Under the pieces are notes generated by a model. That model was not told the DNA's origin. It saw only the letters and a program-made list of their open reading frames with translations, and made no database searches. From Filimonas zeae (GTDB taxonomy: Bacteria > Bacteroidota > Bacteroidia > Chitinophagales > Chitinophagaceae): 64,000 nucleotides of DNA. Position numbers and translations under genes: made by a program. The DNA is taken from contig NZ_BMIB01000004.1 of the NCBI RefSeq assembly GCF_014641615.1, positions 496,001 through 560,000 on the forward strand. The letters are read 5' to 3'. Positions 1-9,094 of the stretch are shown here, piece after piece; the first letter of the stretch is position 1; the number at the start of each line of letters is the position of its first letter.

Positions 1-1204
1 TGATAGAAATACGCTTATCCCGGTCGTCCTGCGCAGTGGCACCGCGCGAACCGTAAGCAGATACATAGGCGGCATTAATCATCTCTGTTGCCCGGTCTGC
101 CCATTCCTCACCGTTCAGCATATCCACTTTCCGGTTAGCCTCATTATAACCTGCTGAGCCAGACACCTGTATCCGGGCCTTGCCTACCTTTCCCTTTTTA
201 GTGGTAATCAGTACCACACCATTAGAACCTCTGGAGCCGTAGATAGCAGCCGCAGCAGCATCTTTCAACACTTCTATTGATTCAATATCATCGGGGTTAA
301 TATTGTCCAGTGCATTACCTCCGGAAAATCCACCCGTACCATCCTGCACAGACTGCCCCAGCGGAAAACCATCCAATACATATAAAGGCTCAGTATTGGC
401 AGAGATGGAGCCTGAGCCCCTTACCTGTATGCTGAATGCTTTACCCGGCAAACCGGTTGTTTGTTTTACGTTTACCCCCGCAATCTGCCCCACCAATGCC
501 TGGTCTACACGGCTTATAGCCCTGTCGGTTATAGCTTCAGAGTTGAGAGAAGCAATAGCATAAGAAACATTCGATTTCTTTTGCGATCCATAACCAATCA
601 CAATTACACTATCCAGGCTGGTACTGTTTGTTTTCAATACAATGTTCAGCACCTTGCTACCGGTAACCGGCACTTCCTGTGTTTCATATCCCACATAAAT
701 TACTACCAGGGTTTTACTATTGTCCGGTGCGTTAATGGTAAACGCACCTATATTATTGGTGGTGGTGGCTACGTTGGTACCCTTTACCATTACCGTAGCG
801 CCGGTAACAGGGTTGCCTTTATCATCCAATACCACGCCTTTCACCGGCTGGGCAGCGGGTGCTGCCGCAGATACTGTTTTCTTATTTAAGATTACGGTCT
901 TATCCGCTTTGTTAACTACATAATTAAATCCGTTGGCAGTGAAGTTTTCTGCCAGTACCGTTTCCAGCGGGGCATTGGTATAAGCCACATCTACCTTTGG
1001 TGCATCGTTTAGTAAATCTGAATTGTAAATAAAATGGTACCCCGTATTCTCGTGCAGGGATACAATAAACTCCTTTAATGATTTCTGTCTGGCTTTAATA
1101 GTCACAGTTTGCGCAGTAGCTGCCACACTCAGCAGCCAGCAGGCAAGTGATAAAGCCAGCACGCGGCAAAAAGCACCATGACAAGTGAATCGTTTTGTAA
1201 CCAT
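1..1204 (-). CDS. SusC/RagA-type TonB-linked outer membrane receptor with STN domain, 5' part only
   Basis: The reading frame starts at an ATG (1204) on the minus strand and runs open off the left edge, giving about 401 N-terminal residues. I read a signal peptide ending near ATAQ, an STN (secretin/TonB short N-terminal) domain at about residues 33-105, a CarboxypepD_reg domain with PVKGVVLDDKGNPVTGATV at about 118-200, and a SusC plug with VIGYGSQKK, PLYVLDGFP, ESIEVLKDAAAAAIYGSRG and NGVVLITTKKGK. The STN domain is known to contact FecR-type anti-sigma factors, and fecR lies directly upstream on the same strand with a divergent ECF sigma gene beyond it, so this is a signal-transducing glycan importer. 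Its substrate cannot be told because the susD partner lies outside the window. Confidence 0.93.
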   Translation of the reverse strand, partial: MVTKRFTCHGAFCRVLALSLACWLLSVAATAQTVTIKARQKSLKEFIVSLHENTGYHFIYNSDLLNDAPKVDVAYTNAPLETVLAENFTANGFNYVVNKADKTVILNKKTVSAAAPAAQPVKGVVLDDKGNPVTGATVMVKGTNVATTTNNIGAFTINAPDNSKTLVVIYVGYETQEVPVTGSKVLNIVLKTNSTSLDSVIVIGYGSQKKSNVSYAIASLNSEAITDRAISRVDQALVGQIAGVNVKQTTGLPGKAFSIQVRGSGSISANTEPLYVLDGFPLGQSVQDGTGGFSGGNALDNINPDDIESIEVLKDAAAAAIYGSRGSNGVVLITTKKGKVGKARIQVSGSAGYNEANRKVDMLNGEEWADRATEMINAAYVSAYGSRGATAQDDRDKRISI

Positions 1205-1283
1205 GAGGCGTTAGTTTGAAAATTTGAACTTTTGTTTGCTTGATGGCCCCGACAGTTATTCCCTCACGGCAAGGGAATACCGC

Positions 1284-1306
1284 TCATGCTGTAGCAGACA
1301 GCATGA
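1284..1306. repeat. Perfect inverted repeat between fecR and susC
   Basis: Nine-base arms TCATGCTGT and ACAGCATGA flank a 5-base loop in the 131-bp gap between fecR (ends 1336) and susC (starts 1204). No T-run follows on the minus strand, so it is not an obvious terminator. It may be an mRNA stability or processing hairpin that lets susC be expressed more strongly than fecR; that role is inference. Confidence 0.5.
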
Positions 1307-1335
1307 AAAGCCGGATGATGAATATGGGTTGAGAA

Positions 1336-2541
1336 TTATAGCACTATTACTTTTCCCGGCTGTAGCTTAAAATGAATCATGTTGGTTTGTTCCAGGCTTT
1401 TAAGCAGTCCTGCCAATCCTTTATCCATTGGGAAAGTGGCCCAGAATCGCTTATCTCTGTTACTGGTTTTAAATTCAACCGTTACATTATAGGCTCTGGC
1501 CACCTTTTTCATAATATCTTCTATGCGCTCGTCTTTAAAATAAAAAATGCCTTCTTTCCAGGCCAGAATGGCACTCAGGTCTGCCTGTTGCGTATGTAAG
1601 CCGGTGGTGGCAATATCATTTACCGCCATTTGTCCTGGTTTCATATCAGCCACCGCATTGCCTTTGCGTACCCTTACACGTCCTTCAGCCAGGGTAGTAA
1701 CTATCCGGCTGTCACCTGCATAGGCTTCCACGTTAAAATGGGTACCTAATACTTCAACTACCTGATTGCCGGTTATTACTTTAAAAGGCTGGCCTGCACG
1801 TGGGGCTACTTCAAAATAAGCTTCCCCGTTCAGTTCAATCACACGCTCCTTTCCATTAAAGGCAACGGGATATTGTAAAGTAGTGTGCGCATTCAGCCAT
1901 ACCTTACTACCATCGGGTAATACTATCTGGTAACGCTTGCCTCGGGGTACCGAAAGTGTATTATAAGCTACCGCAGCTGCTGCATCTGTGGCTGGCTGCT
2001 TTCCTGCATCATATTGCAGCACACCATTTGCCGCTTTGGTTACCAGTGCCCCCTGCTGCTGCCCTACTACCCCGGCACCTGCCTTTTCAATATCTATGGT
2101 AGCACCGCCTGAAAGCGTAAGTAATACCTGGCCACTATCTGCCGCCGGTTGCTGTTTTACCGCTACGGCTAATGGTTGCGCCTTTTGTTGCTGCTTTTTT
2201 CCCGTTTCAAAAAATACGGTTGCAGTCAGTACCAGCACCACCGCCGCAGCTGCCGCAGAAATATAAGCAAAGCGGCTTCGCCTCTTCCGGTGCGCATCAT
2301 CCTGCCCAAACCGCTCTGTAAGCTTTTCCAGGGCAAGCTGTGTATCAAAAGAGCGCATCAGTTCCACATCCTCCCTCCGCTGCTGTTCATCCTGTAAACG
2401 ATTTAGCATAGCCTGATTATCAGGGTCTTCCATTAACCACTGGTTCAAAAGAATTTCCTCTTCTGCCAATAAGCTGTTGTTCAGTTTCTTTCTGATCAGT
2501 CCGGTGATCAGTTCATATTTTCCGAGGTCCCCGTTAGGCAT
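1336..2541 (-). CDS. FecR-family anti-sigma factor
   Basis: This 401-residue protein is an inner-membrane anti-sigma factor that passes the signal from the occupied receptor to the ECF sigma factor. It has a charged cytoplasmic N-terminus (about 1-85), one membrane helix (about 88-110, rich in Ala/Val/Leu), a periplasmic FecR domain (motifs TLSVPRGKRYQIVLPDGSKV and LNGEAYFEVA at about 190-290) and a C-terminal DUF4974-type domain beginning near FYFKDERIEDIMKKVA. The order matches the Bacteroidota FecR family and the length is normal. It lies upstream of the STN-containing susC and is divergent from the sigma factor at 2714, so the three form a trans-envelope switch. The start is ATG. Confidence 0.95.
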   Translation of the reverse strand: MPNGDLGKYELITGLIRKKLNNSLLAEEEILLNQWLMEDPDNQAMLNRLQDEQQRREDVELMRSFDTQLALEKLTERFGQDDAHRKRRSRFAYISAAAAAVVLVLTATVFFETGKKQQQKAQPLAVAVKQQPAADSGQVLLTLSGGATIDIEKAGAGVVGQQQGALVTKAANGVLQYDAGKQPATDAAAAVAYNTLSVPRGKRYQIVLPDGSKVWLNAHTTLQYPVAFNGKERVIELNGEAYFEVAPRAGQPFKVITGNQVVEVLGTHFNVEAYAGDSRIVTTLAEGRVRVRKGNAVADMKPGQMAVNDIATTGLHTQQADLSAILAWKEGIFYFKDERIEDIMKKVARAYNVTVEFKTSNRDKRFWATFPMDKGLAGLLKSLEQTNMIHFKLQPGKVIVL

Positions 2542-2713
2542 GCTTTTTCAGTTGTAGGCAAACGCAATACTATTAAAACAGAACAAATGCCCTGTTCCTC
2601 TAAAGGGAACTTCTTTTTTTGAAAATATTTTTTCTGTGCGATTTTACCGGACAGCACAGGAAGGTGAATTGATGAATTGTATTAATTTGCACCCAACGAT
2701 TATCTTGTCCAAT
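2542..2713. promoter_or_regulatory. Divergent promoter region between fecR and the ECF sigma gene
   Basis: This 172-bp AT-rich gap separates the start of fecR (minus) from the chosen start of the sigma gene (plus) and must hold both promoters. I see no clean TAnnTTTG element, so individual promoters are not assigned. Confidence 0.4.
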
Positions 2714-3304
2714 ATGCTTATATCACCCCTTGAACACGAAGCGGAAAACCTGATACTCAGGTTTAGAAACGGAGACGAACAGGCGTTCAATCAATTATTC
2801 ACTACCCTCTACTCCCCGCTTTGCTTTTTTGCCAGCCGCCTTATACAAAACAATTTTGCAGCAGAAGAAATATGCCAGGATGTATTTTTTACGGTGTGGA
2901 AAAAAAGAGAATCCTTTACTGAATTCAAATCGCTAAAAGCATTTATATACATCAGCGCACGCAACGCCTGCATGAATTACCTGGATAAAGAAAACAGAAA
3001 GGCGAAGAAAATGAAACAGGTGGCTGTGGAAGAGATGGACCAGCCCCATATCCGTGAAATGATTTATGCCGAAGTACTGAATGAAATACGTGGCGAAATA
3101 GACCGCCTGCCAGAGCAGTGCGCCAAAGTAATAAAAATGCTGTATGAGGAAGATATGAAACCACAACATGTGGCAGAGCAATTGAACATTACCGTAAGCA
3201 CTGTTTATAACCAGAAACTGCGCGGTATCTCCTTATTGAAAAAACGGTTACCAGCCGCTTCTATCGACCTGATAACCGTTTTCCTGCTATTCAGAGAGTT
3301 CTGA
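2714..3304 (+). CDS. ECF RNA polymerase sigma-70 factor
   Basis: A sigma factor of the Bacteroidota sigma-70 expansion type. Region 2 is seen at FRNGDEQAFNQLFTTLYSPL and EEICQDVFFTVWKKRE. Region 4 is seen at DRLPEQCAKVIKMLYEE followed by the helix-turn-helix QHVAEQLNITVSTVYNQK. The open frame extends upstream to 2636, but I chose the ATG at 2714 because MLISPLEHEAENLILRF begins the usual region and gives 196 residues, normal for the family; the extra 26 residues look non-conserved. It is divergent from fecR, whereas the common order is sigma-fecR-susC on one strand. It probably activates the susC/D system at the left edge. It converges with the SGNH gene, 9 bp away. Confidence 0.92.
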   Translation: MLISPLEHEAENLILRFRNGDEQAFNQLFTTLYSPLCFFASRLIQNNFAAEEICQDVFFTVWKKRESFTEFKSLKAFIYISARNACMNYLDKENRKAKKMKQVAVEEMDQPHIREMIYAEVLNEIRGEIDRLPEQCAKVIKMLYEEDMKPQHVAEQLNITVSTVYNQKLRGISLLKKRLPAASIDLITVFLLFREF

Positions 3305-3313
3305 TAAAGTACC

Positions 3314-4015
3314 TTACTTTTTATGCTCCTTTCTCCATTGCTTTAAATATTCAGCAATATAGCCAGCCTGCCGCTGCACTACCCGTGGTATATAATGCAC
3401 ATGATCTGCAAAACGATCATCTCCCTGCGTTAGTGTAAAACTATACAGATCAATTGCCGGAATCTGATACTTACCACATACATCATCTGCAATGGCATTG
3501 TACACATTCACATCTCTGCTAAACCTGCTAAAAGCCTTGCTTTTGGCAGCATGTACAGAATCTATTACTTCTGTAGTACGTACCCATATAACAGGTATTT
3601 TTTTACCAGCCAGCAATGCATAAATGGCATTCAGGTTGCTCCGGTATTCTGCGGTATCCACAGCAATTTTTCCGTTAGTGGGGTTTCGCTTTATATCATG
3701 CAGGCCACAATTCAGCAACAGCAAATCCGGTTTAAACGCCTCATCCTTTTCGCGGGTACGCAGGTAGCTCAGCACCATTCTGGAATCGCCCCCATTGGCA
3801 TCTGCAGGCACATCCAGATTGCGCATGGCTGCCTCCTGCGATCCCTTTCTTTGTACCTGCACAGCGGCACCCAGCTGTTTTTCCAGGTAACTGCCGTATT
3901 GTAACGAAATACTATCCCCCAGTATAAACAAAGTAAATTGCCGCTTCATATACCACGAACAGAAGCATAGCATACAGGCCATAGCCGTTATCAGGTATAA
4001 GTTTCTTTTCAGCAT
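3314..4015 (-). CDS. SGNH/GDSL-family hydrolase (probable carbohydrate esterase)
   Basis: A 233-residue protein with an N-terminal hydrophobic anchor (about 5-22) and the SGNH blocks: FILGDSIS (nucleophile Ser) near residue 33, LLNCGLHD in place of the GxND block, and the C-terminal DHVHY (catalytic Asp/His). These point to a small periplasmic or membrane-anchored esterase, plausibly removing acetyl groups from polysaccharide. It is the last gene of an operon behind a GH28 enzyme (6-bp gap) and an acetylesterase, so pectin is the likely substrate. The exact specificity cannot be read from sequence. Confidence 0.8.
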   Translation of the reverse strand: MLKRNLYLITAMACMLCFCSWYMKRQFTLFILGDSISLQYGSYLEKQLGAAVQVQRKGSQEAAMRNLDVPADANGGDSRMVLSYLRTREKDEAFKPDLLLLNCGLHDIKRNPTNGKIAVDTAEYRSNLNAIYALLAGKKIPVIWVRTTEVIDSVHAAKSKAFSRFSRDVNVYNAIADDVCGKYQIPAIDLYSFTLTQGDDRFADHVHYIPRVVQRQAGYIAEYLKQWRKEHKK

Positions 4016-4021
4016 ATACGC

Positions 4022-5545
4022 TTAATATTTAATGGTAACATCCGTGTTATTTATCTGCTTTATACGGCTGGCATCCCTTTCCCGGCATTCTACTACTACA
4101 TCTTTAGAGCGGGCTATCAGCAGCATCTCCGGCGCCTGCCCGCTTACAGCACTGTATTTTAATCCGGACACCTCCAGCGCTTCCACATCATCGCACACAA
4201 TAGCCGGTCTTACATCATTACCTGTTAGCTTTACGTGTATATTATTGAACTGTATGTTTTTTACATGACGTACATAAAAGCCGGTAGCCGGCAGCTTTCG
4301 CTGAAACATTCTGCAGCCGGGGTAGCCGTTTGAATTTTCAGGCACCGCAAGCGATGTATCTTTAGCGGCACCACTACCTGCATGCTCCATAAATATATCG
4401 CGGAAGCTAATATCTTTTACATAATTGCCAGGAAAGCCGGTAATGGCACTGGCAATAGGGCCGGCGTTTTTAATGGCAATCTGGCTGAAATGTACTCCTT
4501 CTACTACCCCAATATTATCCTTAGCGCTTGTTCTCAGGCGATTGCCAAGCTTAATAAAAATCGGGTTCTCCAGGCTGTCTATGCTAATGTTCTGAATATT
4601 TACATCTTTCAGCAACCCACCATCTGTACTGGCCAGGTCAATGCCTGTTAAGCCTCCTTTCTGTTTAAACACATGCATCATATTGGTAGCCAGTGAAGGG
4701 CGGATAACGCTGTTTGAAAACTGTACCGATTGAAAACCACCCGCCGAACCGGTGCCCATTTTAAAAGCACTGGCATGAGAACTTAAGATGCAATTGGTTA
4801 CCACCGCGTTACGCACGCCTCTTCTGCCTTCCGATTTAAAACACAAAGCGTCATCATCCGCGTCAATAACGCAATCAGAAACAATTACGTTATGACAATC
4901 ATCAATATCCAATCCGTCGTTATTGGCATTTACATGATTAAACACGGTAATACCCTTAATACGCAGAAAGTCGCAGGCTATATACCGCTGCATCCACATA
5001 GGGCTGTTCTTTAACGTAACCCCTTCAATGTTCACGTTTTTACAGCCTACTATCAGCAGTACAAAAGGCCGTTTTACATTTACGTTGGTCATATGCTCCC
5101 GCCAGTAGAATACCGTATCCCCTCCGCTTCCGTCAATAGTGCCTTCCCCCTTAATAGCAATATTCTCCACATCACCCGCATACACCAATGAATAACTCCA
5201 CTGCGGCGAAACGCTTAAAAAAGGATAACTGATTGTTTTTGCCGGATAGGCATCTGCTTTAGCAACGCCTTTTAATACGGCGTTTTTATTCAGCTGAAGC
5301 GTAACATTACTTTTAAGGCTGATGGTGCCGGTAATAAATACACCTGCTGGCACTACTACGGTTCCACCTTTCAGGGCCGCCTTATCTATAGCCTGTTGAA
5401 TACTGTTGGTATTTACTGTGTTGGAATCGCCTTTAGCACCAAAATCTGTAATTACATAATCCTGTGCTACTGCCCATGAGGATACTAAAAAAGCCACCCC
5501 ACAAACAATACCCTTTCTTAAACTCCATTTTTTTGAAGCAATCAT
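4022..5545 (-). CDS. GH28 family polygalacturonase / rhamnogalacturonase
   Basis: A secreted right-handed beta-helix glycosidase. After a signal peptide ending at SSWAVAQ it starts with YVITDFGAKGDSNTVNT, the usual GH28/pectate-lyase-like opening. The catalytic core shows NNDGLDIDDCHNV and DADDDALCFKSEGRRG, which hold the Asp cluster of GH28, followed by AFKMGTGS. The open frame begins at 5587, but I chose the ATG at 5545: the upstream gene ends at 5556 and the chosen start places the signal peptide at the N-terminus. It hydrolyses alpha-linked galacturonan, or related exo-acting variants. It is the middle gene of the acetylesterase-GH28-SGNH operon. Whether it acts on homogalacturonan or rhamnogalacturonan is open. 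Confidence 0.9.
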   Translation of the reverse strand: MIASKKWSLRKGIVCGVAFLVSSWAVAQDYVITDFGAKGDSNTVNTNSIQQAIDKAALKGGTVVVPAGVFITGTISLKSNVTLQLNKNAVLKGVAKADAYPAKTISYPFLSVSPQWSYSLVYAGDVENIAIKGEGTIDGSGGDTVFYWREHMTNVNVKRPFVLLIVGCKNVNIEGVTLKNSPMWMQRYIACDFLRIKGITVFNHVNANNDGLDIDDCHNVIVSDCVIDADDDALCFKSEGRRGVRNAVVTNCILSSHASAFKMGTGSAGGFQSVQFSNSVIRPSLATNMMHVFKQKGGLTGIDLASTDGGLLKDVNIQNISIDSLENPIFIKLGNRLRTSAKDNIGVVEGVHFSQIAIKNAGPIASAITGFPGNYVKDISFRDIFMEHAGSGAAKDTSLAVPENSNGYPGCRMFQRKLPATGFYVRHVKNIQFNNIHVKLTGNDVRPAIVCDDVEALEVSGLKYSAVSGQAPEMLLIARSKDVVVECRERDASRIKQINNTDVTIKY

Positions 5546-5555
5546 TTCGTTTCTT

Positions 5556-6362
5556 TTACTGGTTGATAATATATTCCGACAGCGCACATCCGCACCATTG
5601 CTTTATTGCTGTTGCTACCAGGCGGGCATGGTTACGTGCACCCGCCTCAGTGGTATGCACATTATCTGCCACAAACCAGGTGTCCGTTGTTTTTGCTTTC
5701 CCGGCAGCATCATAAGTATCTGCCGCCAGTGCATTCAAATCAATAAACAACACCTGATGGCGCTTTGCTACCGTTGCCGCCCATTTGCCGTAATCGTTAC
5801 TGTTACGCTTTATTTTATCGCCCACCCATCTGTTTTTAGGAATAGCGGAGCATATAATAGGGATAGCACCTTTGTGTTTGGCATCTATAATAAACTGTTC
5901 CAGATACCAGCCAAAGGAGTGTACTGTTTCCTGCAGGTGCAAAAACGGGTTAAACACCTCAACCGTATCTTCTCCAATGCCCTTAATGCTCCCCCTGCAA
6001 CGGGTAGAATCTACTACCGGGCTTTCATCGTTATGCCCAAACTGCATAATTACATAATCACCTTTCTGCAACGTAGCCAATACCCCCTGCCACATACCAT
6101 TCGCCTTCATTTTTGCATCGTGCACCCCTTGTGTATAATAAGTACGGCTGCTGGTGCCGGCAATGGCTCTGTTTTGAACAGCTACCTGTACCGTATCCAG
6201 GTATTCATATAACACACCACCCCAGCCCTGAATATTTCCGGATGCGGATCCGGTGGCTACCGTAGAATCACCTATCAGATAAACGGTGGGCTTCTGTTTT
6301 ACAAACCCCAACAAACAACAACAGGTTAACAGCAATACATTGCTTACTGGTTTTTTAAGCAT
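5556..6362 (-). CDS. Rhamnogalacturonan acetylesterase-like SGNH hydrolase (CE12-type)
   Basis: About 268 residues from the chosen ATG at 6362. The first 59 residues of the longer open frame contain no signal peptide and are dropped; the sequence AGGA lies just upstream of this ATG. A hydrophobic export signal (LLLTCCCLLGF) precedes TVYLIGDSTVA (nucleophile Ser), then QGWGGVL, RAIAGTSSRTY, MQFGHNDE (block III) and the C-terminal DNVHTTEAGA (Asp/His). This block set is typical of rhamnogalacturonan acetylesterases, which deacetylate pectin so that glycosidases or lyases can act. It is the first gene of a three-gene pectin operon and is divergent from the barrel/macroglobulin pair. Confidence 0.88.
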   Translation of the reverse strand: MLKKPVSNVLLLTCCCLLGFVKQKPTVYLIGDSTVATGSASGNIQGWGGVLYEYLDTVQVAVQNRAIAGTSSRTYYTQGVHDAKMKANGMWQGVLATLQKGDYVIMQFGHNDESPVVDSTRCRGSIKGIGEDTVEVFNPFLHLQETVHSFGWYLEQFIIDAKHKGAIPIICSAIPKNRWVGDKIKRNSNDYGKWAATVAKRHQVLFIDLNALAADTYDAAGKAKTTDTWFVADNVHTTEAGARNHARLVATAIKQWCGCALSEYIINQ

Positions 6363-6554
6363 TATCCTATCAAATTTCTGTACCGGCACACATCGGTGCA
6401 TTATTATTAAAACAGAATTATCGTTGTTTTCTCTATAAGCAGCTAAAAAACACTTCAGCGCTTTCCGTAGAGGAAACGCACCTGATATTTTTTTTAGAAA
6501 TATTATGTAATTACTTCCGGCACCGCATCCTGCTACCATACCAAAGCCTGAGTT

Positions 6555-9089
6555 TTGAAAATATTGCTTCTACTATTGCTATGCCTGCCGCTGTTACCAC
6601 GGTCGCAGTACGTTAAGCCCATCCGTTCGGCCCTGTATGAGGAAAAGGTGAAAAGAGTACCGGTATCAGTTACAGCACTGGATTCTATCAGTAACCAGCG
6701 TAACAAGGTGTTCCGCCTGAAGCCCTATTTCAGGTATTACTCCCAGATAAAATCTCTAACGGCCGGAAAAGATTCCTTCCTTTCCATTAACTATGCCAGC
6801 AGCCCCGTGCTCAACTTTTCGGGCACCTACTCCGCCGGGGTAGAATGGAAACTGCGTAACCGTATTCCGGAATTACAGTCCGGTTATGTACAGGGCCGGT
6901 CGCTTAACGGCTTACCCGCCTGGCAGGGTCCGGAAACGAATGAAGTATTCAGCTATGGGCCGGATATACAAACACTGGAGTTTGACGGCAGCCCTTACCC
7001 TTACGATAACAATGGAAAACTGGTAGCGAAGGGTAACGGTAACGGACACCCGGCAACAGCCTACAACAATGCATTGCTCAGAACAGCTTCCGGCTTTTTG
7101 CAGCAGTTGAATATTAAGGGGGAAATAGTGAATGAAAGCAAAAAATGGGCATTCGGCTTGTCTCTGGCACAAGGCAGGGAGCAAACGCTTATTAAAAGCA
7201 ACAATGCTTCCACTTCCTCTGCAAGTATCAATATCCAGCGCTATCTGAGCCATTTTACGCTCTCGGGCAACTATCACTATTCAAAAAGCCGCCATACCAA
7301 CAGTAACTGGAATGGCTTTCTCAACCAGATTTATCAGCAGGCATTGTTAACACCCGTATCGTTCAGTAATGCACAGGGCACCCGCCTGGGCAGCGGACAA
7401 CGCAGCTACAGCAACCTGGCCAACAATCCGGAGTACCTGCTGGAAGACAATGATAACGGTTATAACTACCAGCAACAAACAGCAGGTTTTACAGCCAGGT
7501 ACTTCCTTAACAACTGGCAGGTAGAACTGGCCCCCTCCCTACTTACTACCAGCCAGCAAGACAATGCTACCTATAAAGCCGGCAGCGTTTTATGGCCCGA
7601 TGGTATGTTTACACACCGTAACAAAAGCACACAGAACTTTACCCACCAAACCCTTGTTCAGATACCCATCAACTACTCATCTTACAAATGGCGGCAGCAA
7701 ATACAGTTAAAGCATTTGTATACACACGAACGCACCAGTATTCAGTTTATGCCCGACAGCCTGTTTTACCGCAATACAAGGCCCGCAAACGAACTGATGT
7801 TTCACCTTACCACAGAATGGAATACCTACGCGGTAAAAATGAAGCTGGTAGCAGGCAACAGAGCCTATACATCTGGCACAGTAAGCAAAAACGCATACTG
7901 GCTGCCATCTTTACAATACACCCTTACGCTTAACGCAAGCCCTGTACAGGCAAGCCTTAACACAAGCTATGTGCGCTTTAACAGCGAAGTGCCGCTTAAC
8001 CAGTCTATAGCGGGCTATAACCTGTTGCAATACACCACACAGCAGGCACTTGCCTACCGGCCGGTGCTGGAAATAAGCAGCTTTAATAATGTAGCCGCTA
8101 TTGAAAATACAGAGTGGAATACGGGGTTAACCCTCAGCCGCAAACAGCTGGTTTTTACAGCCGGTTATTATATAAGGTACACCCGTAACGATGTGTATCC
8201 CGTATTCAGCAACGGTGCCTTTCAGCTGCAAAACATAGCGGATGTACGTAAACACGGGTTTGACCTATCGCTTAGTTATAACCCGTTTACCCAAAAAGAG
8301 GTACGCTTCTCCGGCACCGTTAGCTTTTTCAGCTACCGCAATATAGTTACCCGCGTACAGGCACCGTACAACCTTTCGCCACTGGGTGGTTTTAGCAATG
8401 TACATACCGCACTGGCAGAAGGGCAACCATTTGGGGTAATTGTGGGTAACGACTACCAGCGGGATGCCGCCAACCGCGTTGTTATAGGCAATGATGGTTT
8501 TCCTGTAGCCAGCCCTGCCATGAAAATACTGGGCAACCCGAATCCCGATTTTGTACTAAAAACATCGCTGCTGCTAACCTGGAAGCCGCTAACCCTTAGT
8601 ACAGACGTGGAATGGAAAAAAGGGGGTGATATATGGAATGGTACACAGGCTGTACTTGACTACTATGGCAGATCGGCCGCTACCGCCCGGCTTCGCAATA
8701 CTACCGGCTACCTGTTTGACGGGGTTTTACAAAACGGCACCAAAAACACCACCCGCGTTGCATTTTACAATACGGCTATGCCCTTTGCCAACAACAGATG
8801 GGTGCGTTACGGCCACAGCGGGGTAACCTCTGATTACATACAACCGGCCGGCTACCTGCGCATCAATAATATTAAACTGGCCTTTCAGCCACAGCTATTT
8901 AAAACCGGCACACGCATCAGGGCGCCGTTTATACTATCTGTGTTTATACGTAACATATTACTATGGTCGCCCTATAAAACCGGCGATCCCTCTCAAACCC
9001 TGTTTGAACATTCCAATACCACCGGACTGGACTTTTTTAGTCTTCCCGCTTACCGTACCTACGGTTGCAACCTCACCTTTCAATTCTGA
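6555..9089 (+). CDS. Plug-less SusC-type TonB-dependent receptor beta-barrel
   Basis: An 844-residue protein with a clear signal peptide (about 1-18) followed, after only about 60 residues, by a SusC-type outer-membrane barrel: NEVFSYGPDIQTLEFDG, many alternating amphipathic strands, GNPNPDFVLKTSLLLTWK, GYLRINNIKLAF and a terminal aromatic residue (LTFQF). I find no CarboxypepD_reg domain and no plug (no VVGYG, VVDGVP or AAAIYG block). Those domains are present in the next gene. The start is a TTG: an in-frame TGA lies just upstream at 6549, so the gene is not a 5'-truncated longer frame in this sequence. The downstream A2M gene starts 5 bp after its stop, so the two are almost certainly co-translated. 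I infer a barrel whose plug is supplied in trans. Confidence 0.85.
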   Translation: MKILLLLLLCLPLLPRSQYVKPIRSALYEEKVKRVPVSVTALDSISNQRNKVFRLKPYFRYYSQIKSLTAGKDSFLSINYASSPVLNFSGTYSAGVEWKLRNRIPELQSGYVQGRSLNGLPAWQGPETNEVFSYGPDIQTLEFDGSPYPYDNNGKLVAKGNGNGHPATAYNNALLRTASGFLQQLNIKGEIVNESKKWAFGLSLAQGREQTLIKSNNASTSSASINIQRYLSHFTLSGNYHYSKSRHTNSNWNGFLNQIYQQALLTPVSFSNAQGTRLGSGQRSYSNLANNPEYLLEDNDNGYNYQQQTAGFTARYFLNNWQVELAPSLLTTSQQDNATYKAGSVLWPDGMFTHRNKSTQNFTHQTLVQIPINYSSYKWRQQIQLKHLYTHERTSIQFMPDSLFYRNTRPANELMFHLTTEWNTYAVKMKLVAGNRAYTSGTVSKNAYWLPSLQYTLTLNASPVQASLNTSYVRFNSEVPLNQSIAGYNLLQYTTQQALAYRPVLEISSFNNVAAIENTEWNTGLTLSRKQLVFTAGYYIRYTRNDVYPVFSNGAFQLQNIADVRKHGFDLSLSYNPFTQKEVRFSGTVSFFSYRNIVTRVQAPYNLSPLGGFSNVHTALAEGQPFGVIVGNDYQRDAANRVVIGNDGFPVASPAMKILGNPNPDFVLKTSLLLTWKPLTLSTDVEWKKGGDIWNGTQAVLDYYGRSAATARLRNTTGYLFDGVLQNGTKNTTRVAFYNTAMPFANNRWVRYGHSGVTSDYIQPAGYLRINNIKLAFQPQLFKTGTRIRAPFILSVFIRNILLWSPYKTGDPSQTLFEHSNTTGLDFFSLPAYRTYGCNLTFQF

Positions 9090-9094
9090 TTTGC

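Noticed and set aside
303..923. Several plus-strand open frames in the first kilobase
   Set aside because: They are antisense to the susC frame, which shows a full STN-CarboxypepD_reg-plug series on the minus strand.
6363..6539. N-terminal extension of the rhamnogalacturonan acetylesterase-like gene
   Set aside because: The extra 59 residues lie before a good signal peptide and a ribosome-binding sequence at 6362 and show no conserved pattern.
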